In this document: positions 16,345-24,285 of the stretch, in pieces
Position numbering within the stretch: the first letter of the stretch is position 1
How the letters are laid out: each line of letters opens with the position of its first letter
Source of the DNA: an uncultured Clostridia bacterium
GTDB lineage: Bacteria > Bacillota > Clostridia > Christensenellales > Aristaeellaceae
DNA length: 28,632 nt
Assembly: GCA_934670175.1 (NCBI GenBank)
Contig: CAKUOX010000027.1
Location: 1 to 28,632 of the forward strand
Reading direction: 5' to 3'
Made by a program: the position numbers and the translations under genes
The notes under the pieces: generated by a model
What the model was told of the DNA's origin: nothing
The model's database searches: none
The model's input: only the letters and a program-made list of their open reading frames with translations

Positions 16345-18720
16345 ATGAAACGTATGGCGCAGTCCGGCCTGTTTGCGCGGCTGTTGCACGCGCGGCCGCT
16401 GGTATTGGCGGCAGCTGCCTTTCTGGCCGGCTGCATATGCGCCTATGCCCTAAACGTGCCGCCCGCAGCGTCGGCTGCGGCGTTCTGCGCCCTTCTGGTA
16501 AGCGCATGCTGCCTTCGCAGGCAGGCAAAGCGCCTGATACCGATTTTGCTGATCGCTGCAATGCTGCCCCTCGGCGCGCTGCGCTTTACGCTGTCGTGGC
16601 AAAAGACGGAGCCGCTGCCGGATCAGACCGGCGCGTCGCTCAGCGGCCGCATCTGCGAGGTGCCGCTCTACAAGGCCGAGGACGAGCGCACGATATGCGT
16701 CATTGAGGAGATCATTATCGACGGCGCGCCCGTTTCCGGCCGCCTTCGCGTATACCTGCGCGGCGATGAAGCGCTTTTGATGCAGCCCAAGATCGGCAAT
16801 CGCCTGGAATGTACGGCGCACATCTGGCGCGCGGACGAGGCCACCAACCCCGGACAGTTCAATTTTTCGAATTATCTGCGTCTGAACGGGCTGCGCGGCT
16901 ACGCTACCGCCAAGACCGAAAGCATGGCGCTCACCGAAGCGCCCCTGAGGCTGCTTGACCGCCGCAAGCTGCTTCGCGAAGCGGCAGGCACGCGCGTAGA
17001 TCGCCTGTTTCCCGAAAACGCCGCAATCGCGCGCAGCTTTCTGATCGGCGACCGCAGCCGCCTGAGCGATGAAGAGCGCGAGAATTACAGCAGATCCGGC
17101 GCGGCGCACCTGCTGGCGATCTCCGGCATGCACATCAGCGTGCTCGCCGCCGCCATATCGCTGGTGCTCGGGCGCTTTCTCAGCCGACGGGCATCCTTTT
17201 TCATTACGCTGGCGCTGCTGTGCGTCTACGGGCTCCTGACCGGCTATTCGGCGTCGCTGACGCGCGCGATTCTCATGTACGCCGTATATCAGGCCGCGCC
17301 GCTGCTCGGGCGCTGCTCTGATCCGTTCACGCGCCTGTGCTCGGCGATGCTCGTCTATCTGTTTGTGCGCCCCGAAGCCATTTTGGACACGAGCTTCGTG
17401 CTCTCCTACGGCGCTTCAGCGGGCATTATGCTGCTCACCGCGCCTATTGCCAACCTGCTGCGCCTGAACCGCCTGCATCCGTTCCGCGGCGGGCGCGGCC
17501 TGAAGGCACTGCTGCTATACAAGCTGCCGCGCTGGATCCTTGCCTCGATCGCAGCAACCGCCGCCGCGCAGCTGGCGATCCTTCCGGCGGTGGTGTACGC
17601 CTTTGGCGCGCAGCCCGCGTCATCCTTCGCGGTAAACCTGCTGGCGGTGCCCCTCGCCATGGGCGCATATATTCTGGCGCTGATCGGCTTTGTCAGCGGC
17701 ATTCCCGCCGTGGCACTGTGCGCAGATCACTTGTTCGGCCTGCTCGGGCGCTGTGTAGCGTTTTTTGCACGCCTGCCGCTTAGCAGCATTCGCGTGGCGC
17801 GCTTTCCCGTCTGGCTCACGCTGCTGTGTGTCGCCGCCTGCATCCTCGCCTCTGATCTGTCAAAGCTGCGGCTGAGTATTCGCCGCTTTCTGCCGCTCAT
17901 GGTCATCGCCGCGATGCCGCTGTCCAACCTCTGCGCGCATCTGACGACGCTCGGCTTCAGCGCGGTCTTTCTGGACGCGGGGCAGGCCGACTGCGCAGTC
18001 ATTCGCAGCGGCGGCGCAGTCTATCTGGTGGACACGGGCGATGATTATTCGCCGATTGCCGACTACCTGAGCGCGATGAATTACCGCCCCAAAGCCATCT
18101 TTCTGTCGCACCTGCACGAAGATCATGCGGGCGGACTTGCAGACATACTGGCGCTGTCTCCGCCGGAAACAATCTATCTGCCTGCGGATACGGACAAATA
18201 TGAGACGGCCGAGGAGACGCTTGCGGCGCTCGATATGGCGCGCGAACTGGGCGTAGAGGTCGTTACATTGGACGCCGGAACTGAAATTGCGCTGGCCGGC
18301 GACAGTTTTGCTGATATTCTCGCCCCTGCGGCAGGATTTCCGGCAAATTCGGCGAATGATAATTCTATGATACTTCGCGTGCGCCACGCGGATGATTCCC
18401 TGCTCTTCTGCGGTGATGCCTCCGCCAGGGTCGCTGGAAGGGTCGCCGCGAAATGCACCGTGCTGAAGGTGGCGCACCACGGCGCAAAGGATGCGCTCAA
18501 CGACGCGCTGCTCGACGCCGCCGATCCGGATGCGGCCATCTTCTCCGTGGGCTACAACACCTACGGACATCCGCGCCGCGAGGGATTGGCGCTGCTGGAT
18601 GCGCGCGGCATCGCCGCCTATCGCACGGATCGCTGCGGCGCGATCACCTGCCGCTTCAGGGACGGCGCGCTGCAAGTGGAGACCTATCGCGCTTCGGAGG
18701 ATGGAAATGACCTGGAATGA
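16345..18720 (+). CDS. comEC: DNA internalization channel protein ComEC/Rec2
   Basis: This 791-residue membrane protein should form the channel that takes single-stranded DNA into the cytoplasm during transformation. Two hydrophobic helices occur near 19-36 and 63-80. An OB-like DUF4131 region covers 97-190. The competence domain of many helices (about 228-535) contains the hallmark AHLLAISGMHIS (254-265). The C-terminal MBL domain (540-780) has DAGQAD (544-549), HLHEDH (589-594), FCGDAS and VAHHGAKD; many homologues have DVGQGD at the first site. All three domains are intact. It starts just after the MBL hydrolase and overlaps holA by 14 bases. Whether the cell is naturally competent is not shown, as no comEA or pilus genes are in the window. 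Confidence 0.94.
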   Translation: MKRMAQSGLFARLLHARPLVLAAAAFLAGCICAYALNVPPAASAAAFCALLVSACCLRRQAKRLIPILLIAAMLPLGALRFTLSWQKTEPLPDQTGASLSGRICEVPLYKAEDERTICVIEEIIIDGAPVSGRLRVYLRGDEALLMQPKIGNRLECTAHIWRADEATNPGQFNFSNYLRLNGLRGYATAKTESMALTEAPLRLLDRRKLLREAAGTRVDRLFPENAAIARSFLIGDRSRLSDEERENYSRSGAAHLLAISGMHISVLAAAISLVLGRFLSRRASFFITLALLCVYGLLTGYSASLTRAILMYAVYQAAPLLGRCSDPFTRLCSAMLVYLFVRPEAILDTSFVLSYGASAGIMLLTAPIANLLRLNRLHPFRGGRGLKALLLYKLPRWILASIAATAAAQLAILPAVVYAFGAQPASSFAVNLLAVPLAMGAYILALIGFVSGIPAVALCADHLFGLLGRCVAFFARLPLSSIRVARFPVWLTLLCVAACILASDLSKLRLSIRRFLPLMVIAAMPLSNLCAHLTTLGFSAVFLDAGQADCAVIRSGGAVYLVDTGDDYSPIADYLSAMNYRPKAIFLSHLHEDHAGGLADILALSPPETIYLPADTDKYETAEETLAALDMARELGVEVVTLDAGTEIALAGDSFADILAPAAGFPANSANDNSMILRVRHADDSLLFCGDASARVAGRVAAKCTVLKVAHHGAKDALNDALLDAADPDAAIFSVGYNTYGHPRREGLALLDARGIAAYRTDRCGAITCRFRDGALQVETYRASEDGNDLE

Positions 18721-19723
18721 ATTCTACAAATCGGTGAAGGACGGCAGCTTCGAAAGCATCTATTGCTTCACCGGCCCCGAGGCCTACAATAAGCGCGAAG
18801 CGCTGGCGGCGCTGCGCCGGGCGTGTCTGCCCGCAGGTTTGGAGCAGCTGAACGAGGTGACGCTGGAAGGCGTATCCGCACAGACCATCATCGACAGCGC
18901 AGAGACCTATCCCGTAATGTGTCCGCGGCGCCTCACCATCGTGCGCGACTGGAAGCCGTTGATGCCCGGCACTGCGAAGGACGAGGAAGCCGACGTAGAG
19001 CGCATGCTCGGCTGGCTGGACAATGCGCCCGATACCAGCATCGTTGTGTTTTACATGACTGAATCGCTGGACGCGCGCAAGAAACTGGGCAAAAAGCTCT
19101 GCAAGCTCCCGGGCTTTATTCAGTTCGATTATCTGAGCGGCGCGACGCTGGCCAAATGGTGTGCGCAGCAGCTCAAACCGCTGGGCAAAACGATCGCCTC
19201 CGACGCCGTGACGGAGCTGACCGCCATGGCGGGGCAGGATCTGTCGCGGCTTTCCGGCGAGCTGAAAAAACTGGCCGCCTATGTGGAGGATGAAAAGCAG
19301 ATCAACGTCGCGGATGTCCGCAGGGTCGTTTCCCCCTCGCCGGAATACACGGTATTTATGATAATGGATCACCTGCTGACAGGCCGGCTGGCGGAGGCGA
19401 CCGCCGTAGCAAATACCATGCTGCAGGCCGGCTCGAACGCAATGGGACTGATCAGCATGCTGGAAAACCAGCTGCGCATCGATACGCACCTGAAGCTCGC
19501 GCTGAGCAGCGGCGGGAGTGTGCCCGAGGCCAGCCGCCTGCTCGGCATTAAGGAGGGGCGCGCGTATTTCGCCGCAAAGCAGATCCGTTCCATCCCCGCC
19601 GAGGCGCTGAAAGCGCGCTATATGGCGTGCCTCGCCGCAGATTACGACGTAAAATCCGGTAAGCTCAATGATCGCGCCGCGCTGAATGCGCTGATGCTTA
19701 AAATTGTCAAAGCGCCGCGTTGA
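18707..19723 (+). CDS. holA: DNA polymerase III delta subunit
   Basis: The delta subunit opens the sliding clamp as part of the clamp loader. The 338-residue length and fold match the family: an N-terminal region typical of YqeN/HolA (YCFTGPEAYNKREALAALRR), the middle part MCPRRLTIVRDWKPL, and a C-terminal bundle with AGQDLSRLSGELKKL, followed by MLENQLRI and KARYMACLAADYDVKSG. The ATG at 18707 lies inside the end of comEC with GGAGG at 18696-18700, indicating coupled translation. comEC-holA adjacency is conserved in Firmicutes, where rpsT usually follows; here a small secreted protein gene follows instead. No terminator is visible between holA and that gene. Confidence 0.93.
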   Translation: MTWNEFYKSVKDGSFESIYCFTGPEAYNKREALAALRRACLPAGLEQLNEVTLEGVSAQTIIDSAETYPVMCPRRLTIVRDWKPLMPGTAKDEEADVERMLGWLDNAPDTSIVVFYMTESLDARKKLGKKLCKLPGFIQFDYLSGATLAKWCAQQLKPLGKTIASDAVTELTAMAGQDLSRLSGELKKLAAYVEDEKQINVADVRRVVSPSPEYTVFMIMDHLLTGRLAEATAVANTMLQAGSNAMGLISMLENQLRIDTHLKLALSSGGSVPEASRLLGIKEGRAYFAAKQIRSIPAEALKARYMACLAADYDVKSGKLNDRAALNALMLKIVKAPR

Positions 19724-19779
19724 AACCTTTTTGAGTCTTTCCGCGTCTAAGCAACAGATAATAAAGGGGTCGGTTTTCC

Positions 19780-20271
19780 ATGAAGAAGGTATTATGTATT
19801 GCACTGATCGGTTTGCTGCTGCTCGGGCTGACGAGCGTCGCGTTCGCCGTGCCGAAGCTCTCTGAAAACATGTTCGACTACGCCAAGGCGACGCTGAGCT
19901 GCCTGGCGTCCGGTTCCTACGATAAGATTGTGACCAGTCTGCCGTTTTCAGACGTTTCGCCCAGTGCGGACGAGTGGGCGCGCTTTGCCAACGGCAATTT
20001 CTCCGATCTTTCCGGAACCGAGCCGCAGACGCGCTATGCCGTCGCCTACTGGTCGGGGCGTGTGTGGAAGGTTGCCGTGCCGGTCAGCGAGCCCAACGAT
20101 TCGAGCGTTGAAACGCTGGTGCTTACCTCTGAGGATGGCAGCAGCTTCAACGGCTACGGCTGCATGAGCTGGGGCGATGTCGAAAATGAATATCTGTCCT
20201 CTGATTATGTCAGCTGGAACCGCGAATATGCGGGTTCTACCTCCGCCGTCATCGAAGCGGATGTAGATTGA
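19780..20271 (+). CDS. Small secreted protein of unknown function
   Basis: This 163-residue protein has a clear signal peptide: KK at 3-4, a hydrophobic core at 5-20, and a likely cut after AFA (about residue 23). The mature part is acidic and rich in Ser, Tyr and Trp, with two cysteines (41 and 128) that could form a disulfide. It includes a region reading RYAVAYWSGRVWKVAVPVSE, which looks beta-stranded. I recognise no domain. A ribosome site AAAGGGG lies at 19763-19769. The upstream gap of 56 bases holds no convincing promoter, so it may be read through from holA. It is closed by a strong terminator. It may be a lineage-specific envelope or secreted factor; no function is proposed. Confidence 0.75.
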   Translation: MKKVLCIALIGLLLLGLTSVAFAVPKLSENMFDYAKATLSCLASGSYDKIVTSLPFSDVSPSADEWARFANGNFSDLSGTEPQTRYAVAYWSGRVWKVAVPVSEPNDSSVETLVLTSEDGSSFNGYGCMSWGDVENEYLSSDYVSWNREYAGSTSAVIEADVD

Positions 20272-20286
20272 CATGAGGGATATATC

Positions 20287-20324
20287 AAAGACAGGCAACG
20301 TATATCCGTCGCCTGTCTTTTTTT
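20287..20324 (+). terminator. Rho-independent terminator of the secreted-protein gene
   Basis: AAAGACAGGC (20287-20296) pairs perfectly with GCCTGTCTTT (20311-20320), with a 14-base loop and a T run continuing to 20324. It ends the plus-strand unit that finishes with the secreted protein and possibly the whole frr-holA run. Confidence 0.88.
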
Positions 20325-20332
20325 GAAGTGTA

Positions 20333-20379
20333 CAAAAGAATCAGCACGCTTCCGACCATCTGCCGGAAGCGTGCTGATT
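20333..20379 (-). terminator. Terminator of yebC, 16-bp perfect stem
   Basis: AATCAGCACGCTTCCG (20339-20354) is perfectly complementary to CGGAAGCGTGCTGATT (20364-20379) with a 9-base loop. On the minus strand the stem is followed by CTTTTG, a short T run. It lies 13 bases beyond the yebC stop and 15 bases from the plus-strand terminator, so convergent transcripts meet two stacked hairpins. Confidence 0.78.
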
Positions 20380-20392
20380 CGTATAAACGACG

Positions 20393-21142
20393 TTATTCTT
20401 CCTCTTCTTCCTCGGGAAGCTCCGCGTCATGATAGACGGCCTGAGTATCGTCATAATCCTCCAACCAGTCGATCAGGCGGCGCACCTTGGCAACCGATTC
20501 CTCGTCGCCCAGCTCGACCGTCGTGCTGGGCACCATTTCGCGCTCGGCAGACAGGAACGTGCAGCCGGCTTCCTCCAACTTGTCGCGCACGGCGGAAAAA
20601 TCGTTGGGGTCGGTGTAGATCACGGCGACGCCCTCGCCCACTTCCACATCGTCCGCACCGCAATCCAGCGCCAGCATGGTCAGCTCGTCCTCATCCATAC
20701 CCTTGGAATTATCAATCTCGATAACGCCCTTGCGCTCAAACTTCCAGGAAACGCAGCCGGAAGCGCCGAGCGAGCCGCCGCACTTATCAAAAATGTGGCG
20801 CACTTCACTGGCGGTGCGGTTCAGATTGTCGGTTACGATCTCGACGATCACCGCCACGCCGCAGGGCGCATAGCCTTCGTAGGTGATCTCCTTATAGTTC
20901 GCACCCTCGCCCTCGCCGGCGGCCTTTTTAATGGAGCGCATGATATTGTCGTTGGGCATATTGGCAGCCTTTGCCTTGGCCACGACATCCTTGAGCTTGC
21001 TGTTCAGATTCGGGTCTGCGCTGCCGCCGGTCTTAACGGCGATCACGATCTCGCGACCGATCTTCGTGAATATCTTGCCCTTTGCTGCGTCGGTCTTTGC
21101 CTTTTTATTCTTGATGGTAGACCATTTATTATGTCCTGACAT
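20393..21142 (-). CDS. yebC: YebC/PmpR/TACO1 family protein
   Basis: The 249-residue protein is full length for the family. It starts with the invariant MSGHNKWSTIKNKK, continues with GKIFTKIGREI, then AKAANMPNDNI and YEGYAPCGVAVIVE, TASEVRHIFDKCGGSLG, and ends in a short acidic tail. Older annotations call this family transcriptional regulators; more recent work on homologues, including mitochondrial TACO1, points to translation of proline-rich stretches. The ribosome site GGGAGGGA precedes the ATG, and a strong extended -10 promoter lies just upstream. It diverges from recX. In many bacteria yebC is near ruvC, but not here. Confidence 0.95.
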   Translation of the reverse strand: MSGHNKWSTIKNKKAKTDAAKGKIFTKIGREIVIAVKTGGSADPNLNSKLKDVVAKAKAANMPNDNIMRSIKKAAGEGEGANYKEITYEGYAPCGVAVIVEIVTDNLNRTASEVRHIFDKCGGSLGASGCVSWKFERKGVIEIDNSKGMDEDELTMLALDCGADDVEVGEGVAVIYTDPNDFSAVRDKLEEAGCTFLSAEREMVPSTTVELGDEESVAKVRRLIDWLEDYDDTQAVYHDAELPEEEEEE

Positions 21143-21174
21143 GGACTATCCCTCCCAGTAAACGCTTATATAAT

Positions 21175-21204
21175 ATAATAGCACAAAACACTGGCATTCG
21201 TCAA
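21175..21204 (-). promoter_or_regulatory. Sigma-A promoter for yebC (extended -10)
   Basis: On the minus strand TTGACG (21204-21199) is followed after 18 bases by TATTAT (21180-21175), with TGC directly before it, making an extended -10. Its -35 box lies within the spacer of the opposing recX promoter. Confidence 0.72.
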
Positions 21205-21220
21205 GAAAATGCTGTATAAT
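21191..21220 (+). promoter_or_regulatory. Candidate promoter for recX, interleaved with the yebC promoter
   Basis: A consensus TATAAT stands at 21215-21220 with CTGGCA (21191-21196) 18 bases upstream, a 4/6 match to the -35 consensus. The start would be near 21227, followed by the GGAGG ribosome site of recX. RNA polymerase bound here would exclude binding at the yebC promoter. Confidence 0.58.
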
Positions 21221-21261
21221 CTCTTTAGTGTGAGCTATTTTTTCTACGGAGGCGTTACAGC

Positions 21262-21891
21262 ATGGCGCATGTGAGCAGTATTCGCGAAATGCGGGGCTTG
21301 ATCGAAATATCGCTGGATGGCGTAGCATGGCTTCGCGTGCGTAAAAAGCACTTCGCCATGCGCCCGATAAGCGATGGCGACGAGCTTGACCCTGAGGCCT
21401 ATCTCGACAGCCTTGCCGCCGCGCAGGCCGCTGACTGCTATGAGGCTGCGCTCTGCATGCTGGATCGCGCGGCGCAGACCGGCGGTCAACTGCGCCAGAA
21501 GCTGATATTCAAGGGTTATGTGCCCGCCGCAGCCGACGCCGCCGTTGAGCGGCTGACGGAGAATCGCCTGATCGACGATAAGCGCTTTGCACAGCGCATC
21601 GCGCAGTCCAGCGCCGCGAAGCCCGTCGGCGCCTACGCCGTGCAGCGCAAGCTGCGCGCAAAGCGCCTGCCGCCGGAAGCCATCGAAGAAGCGATGCAAT
21701 GCTTTGACAGCGCGCAGCAGGCCGAGGCCTGCCGGACTGCCGCGCAGGCGCTTTGCCGAAAATACGCCGCTCTCCCCCCGCGCGAGGCACGCGCAAAGCT
21801 GTCTCAGGCGCTGGCCAGGCGCGGCTTTGGCTGGGAAAGCATTTCCGGTGCGGTAGATGAAGCGCTCGGCGGCGATGCCTTTGACGATTGA
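21262..21891 (+). CDS. recX: Regulatory protein RecX
   Basis: RecX modulates RecA filaments. The 209-residue protein shows the family's three-helix repeats: ALCMLDRAAQTGGQLRQKL (63-81), ENRLIDDKRFAQRIAQS (about 100-116), and VQRKLRAKRLPPEAIEEAM, followed by a third repeat REARAKLSQALARRGFGWE. The ribosome site GGAGG precedes the ATG by about 10 bases. recA is not in the window, so this is not a recA-recX operon. I see no obvious LexA-type operator in the promoter region. The gene is followed by a 100-base gap with the promoter of the MATE gene. Confidence 0.88.
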   Translation: MAHVSSIREMRGLIEISLDGVAWLRVRKKHFAMRPISDGDELDPEAYLDSLAAAQAADCYEAALCMLDRAAQTGGQLRQKLIFKGYVPAAADAAVERLTENRLIDDKRFAQRIAQSSAAKPVGAYAVQRKLRAKRLPPEAIEEAMQCFDSAQQAEACRTAAQALCRKYAALPPREARAKLSQALARRGFGWESISGAVDEALGGDAFDD

Positions 21892-21926
21892 GCGCGCAGC
21901 AGAACGCCAAATTAATCTGATTGCCG

Positions 21927-21956
21927 TTGATACTGCGCCGCTGCGCGTGCTATACT
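21927..21956 (+). promoter_or_regulatory. Sigma-A-like promoter for the MATE/TtcA-like pair
   Basis: TTGATA (21927-21932) and TATACT (21951-21956) are separated by 18 bases, with TGC just before the -10 (extended -10). A GAGG ribosome site for the MATE gene lies about 30 bases further on. Confidence 0.65.
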
Positions 21957-21993
21957 GATATTCCGATACACGCACAAATGAGGTTTTCTTCCG

Positions 21994-23379
21994 ATGAACG
22001 ATGTACTTTCGCGCCGCGGCGCGCTGAAAACGATCGTGGCGCTGGCCTGGCCTACGATGCTTGAACAGATACTCGAGGTCGCCGTATCCTATGTAGATTC
22101 GGCCATGGTCGGCTATATCGGTGCGCACGCTACCGCCGCCATCGGCGCGACGGCCACGGTCAACTGGCTGATCGGCAGCTCGCTGATCGCGCTGGGCGTG
22201 GGCTTTCTGGCCTACATTTCCCGAGAAATCGGCGCGCAGCGCCCCGAAAATGCCCGACGCGCCGCAGCGCAGGCTGTCTTTGTCGCGCTGCTGGTGGGGA
22301 CCGTGCTCACCGCCGCCACGCTGCTGCTGGCGCGGCGTATCCCGCTGTGGATGCACGCAAGCGCAGACATCGCCGAGGATGCCGGGCGCTATTTCTTCAT
22401 CATCTACATTCCCATGCTGTTCAGAACGGCGATCATTCTTTTCGGCACCTGTCTGCGCGCTGCGGGCGACACGCGCACGCCGCTGAAGGTGAACATCATG
22501 GTAAACCTCGTCAATATCGTGCTGAATTTCCTGCTGATCTACCCCACGCGCGTCATTTCCCTGTTTTCGCTCCGCTTCACCATGCCCGGTGCGGGACTGG
22601 GCGTCTCAGGCGCGGCCATTGCCAGCGCGATCTCCTTCGTTGCTGGCGGCGTCGGCATGACGCTGGCGCTGTTCCGCCACCCTGCCATTTCGCCGAAGGG
22701 CATGCGGCTGCTGCCTGACGGCAAAATACTGCGCCCCTGCCTGAAGGTGGCGCTGCCCTGCGCCATACAGCGCTTCGGCACGTCGCTGGGCTATGTGGCG
22801 TTCGCATCGATGATCAACGCGCTGGGCACCACGGCGACCGCCGCTCATTCCATTGCCAACACCGCCGAATCGGCTTTCTATATTCCCGGCTATGGCATGC
22901 AGACCGCCGCCGCGACGCTGACCGGCAACTGCTACGGCGCGCGCGACAAAGCGCGCATGAAGCGCATTTCCCGCATGATGATCCTGCTCGAGATCGCACT
23001 GATGATCTGCTCGGGCAGCGCGCTGTTCATCGGCTCCGAACGACTGATGCGCCTCTTTACCGCAGATGAGGCCGTGATTGCGCTGGGCGCGCGCGTGCTG
23101 TGCATGGTGGCGCTCAGCGAACCGGTCTATGGCATCGCCATTATTCTTGAGGGTATTTTCCAGGGCGTTGGTGAAACGAAGAGCGCCTTCGTGTTCAATA
23201 TCTGCGGCATGTGGGGCGTGCGCATTCTGGGCACCTGGATCTGCCTGAAGCAGCTCGGCCTTGGACTGACCGCCGCCTGGGGCTGCATGATCGCCCACAA
23301 CATCGTGCTCGGCGCGCTGCTGCTGACGCGCTATCTGCGCGGTCGCTGGAATCCACTGAATCGTGTAGAGGCGGAATAA
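21994..23379 (+). CDS. MATE family multidrug/sodium antiporter
   Basis: The 461-residue protein has about twelve membrane helices in two related halves, as in NorM/DinF-type exporters that use sodium or proton gradients. The N-terminal motif AWPTMLEQILEVAVSYVDSAMVGYIG (broken across helices 1-2, residues 19-44) is the family signature, and the second half begins with KVALPCAIQRFGTSLG. Residues such as PGYGMQTAAATLTGN in helix 8 are also typical. The natural substrate cannot be read from the sequence; drug, siderophore and metabolite exporters share this fold. The stop overlaps the ATG of the PP-loop gene by one base (TAATG), linking the two products. Confidence 0.9.
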   Translation: MNDVLSRRGALKTIVALAWPTMLEQILEVAVSYVDSAMVGYIGAHATAAIGATATVNWLIGSSLIALGVGFLAYISREIGAQRPENARRAAAQAVFVALLVGTVLTAATLLLARRIPLWMHASADIAEDAGRYFFIIYIPMLFRTAIILFGTCLRAAGDTRTPLKVNIMVNLVNIVLNFLLIYPTRVISLFSLRFTMPGAGLGVSGAAIASAISFVAGGVGMTLALFRHPAISPKGMRLLPDGKILRPCLKVALPCAIQRFGTSLGYVAFASMINALGTTATAAHSIANTAESAFYIPGYGMQTAAATLTGNCYGARDKARMKRISRMMILLEIALMICSGSALFIGSERLMRLFTADEAVIALGARVLCMVALSEPVYGIAIILEGIFQGVGETKSAFVFNICGMWGVRILGTWICLKQLGLGLTAAWGCMIAHNIVLGALLLTRYLRGRWNPLNRVEAE

Positions 23380-24206
23380 TGGAATTCTATCAGGAGATTG
23401 AGCGCGGGCTGACCGGCTGCTGGCGCAAGCCGATATGGCGGCCGTTCATGGCGGCAGTCCGCGAATATGCGCTGGTGGCGCATGGTGACAGAATCGCCGT
23501 TTGCATCTCCGGCGGCAAGGACAGCATGCTGCTCGCCAAGTGCATGCAGGAGCTCAGGCGGCACAGTCCGTTGGATTTTGAGCTCAGGTTTCTGGCAATG
23601 GATCCCGGCTACGCGCCGGAAAACCGGCGGCGCATTGAAAAAAACGCGGAGCTGCTGCACATTCCGCTTGAAATCTTTGAAACGGATATTTTCGCCGCCG
23701 TGGAAGAAATGGACTGCAACCCCTGCTTTATGTGTGCCAAGATGCGGCGCGGTTATCTCTATCGCCATGCGCAGGCGCTCGGCTGCAATAAGATCGCGCT
23801 TGGGCACCACTACGACGACGCCGTTGAAACGACGCTGATGAGCATGATCTACGCCGGACAAATCCAGGGCATGCTGCCGCGCCTGAGAAGCGACAATGTA
23901 TCCGGCATGGAGCTGATTCGACCGCTGTACAAGGTGCGCGAAGCGGAAATCATCCGCTGGCGCGATGAAAACGGCCTGTCGTTTCTCAATTGCGCCTGCC
24001 GCCGCGTGGCCACGCGCACGCTGAATGCGGACGGCACCAGCAATTCAAAACGTCTTGAAATGAAGGCGTTGCTCCAGCGCCTCTGTGCGCTCAACCCGGA
24101 CGCGGACAGGAATATCTTTCGCAGCCTGCACAACGTAAATCTCGACGCCGTGATCGGCTGGAAGTACGACGGTGTGCAGCACAGCTTCCTTGAAAAATTC
24201 GAATGA
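23379..24206 (+). CDS. TtcA-like PP-loop ATPase (tRNA thiolation family)
   Basis: The 275-residue protein belongs to the adenylating N-type ATPases. The PP-loop SGGKDS is at 44-49. A cysteine cluster CNPCFMC (Cys113, 116 and 119) precedes KMRRGYLY, corresponding to the CxxC-x-RRG region that binds a 4Fe-4S cluster in TtcA. GHHYDDAVET (142-151) and CAC (205-207) match later conserved positions. TtcA makes 2-thiocytidine at tRNA position 32; this short clostridial form may modify another base, so I give no symbol. The start ATG shares a base with the MATE stop. No ribosome site stands out, so translation is probably coupled. A bidirectional terminator follows. Confidence 0.85.
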   Translation: MEFYQEIERGLTGCWRKPIWRPFMAAVREYALVAHGDRIAVCISGGKDSMLLAKCMQELRRHSPLDFELRFLAMDPGYAPENRRRIEKNAELLHIPLEIFETDIFAAVEEMDCNPCFMCAKMRRGYLYRHAQALGCNKIALGHHYDDAVETTLMSMIYAGQIQGMLPRLRSDNVSGMELIRPLYKVREAEIIRWRDENGLSFLNCACRRVATRTLNADGTSNSKRLEMKALLQRLCALNPDADRNIFRSLHNVNLDAVIGWKYDGVQHSFLEKFE

Positions 24207-24217
24207 TGTTTGGCATG

Positions 24218-24254
24218 AAAACCGCCGCAGGTCGATCTGATCTGCGGCGGTTTT
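24218..24254. terminator. Bidirectional rho-independent terminator between convergent genes
   Basis: AAAACCGCCGCAG (24218-24230) pairs with CTGCGGCGGTTTT (24242-24254) perfectly over 13 bases with an 11-base loop. The A and T ends give a T run on both strands. It serves the PP-loop gene (plus) and the isomerase-like gene (minus). Confidence 0.88.
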
Positions 24255-24285
24255 AAATCAGCAAGCTGCAACTCTTATACAGGCT

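Noticed and set aside
19724..19779. Possible promoter TTGAGT ... GATAAT before the secreted protein gene
   Set aside because: The spacing is 20 bases and the -35 match is weak; read-through from holA is at least as likely.
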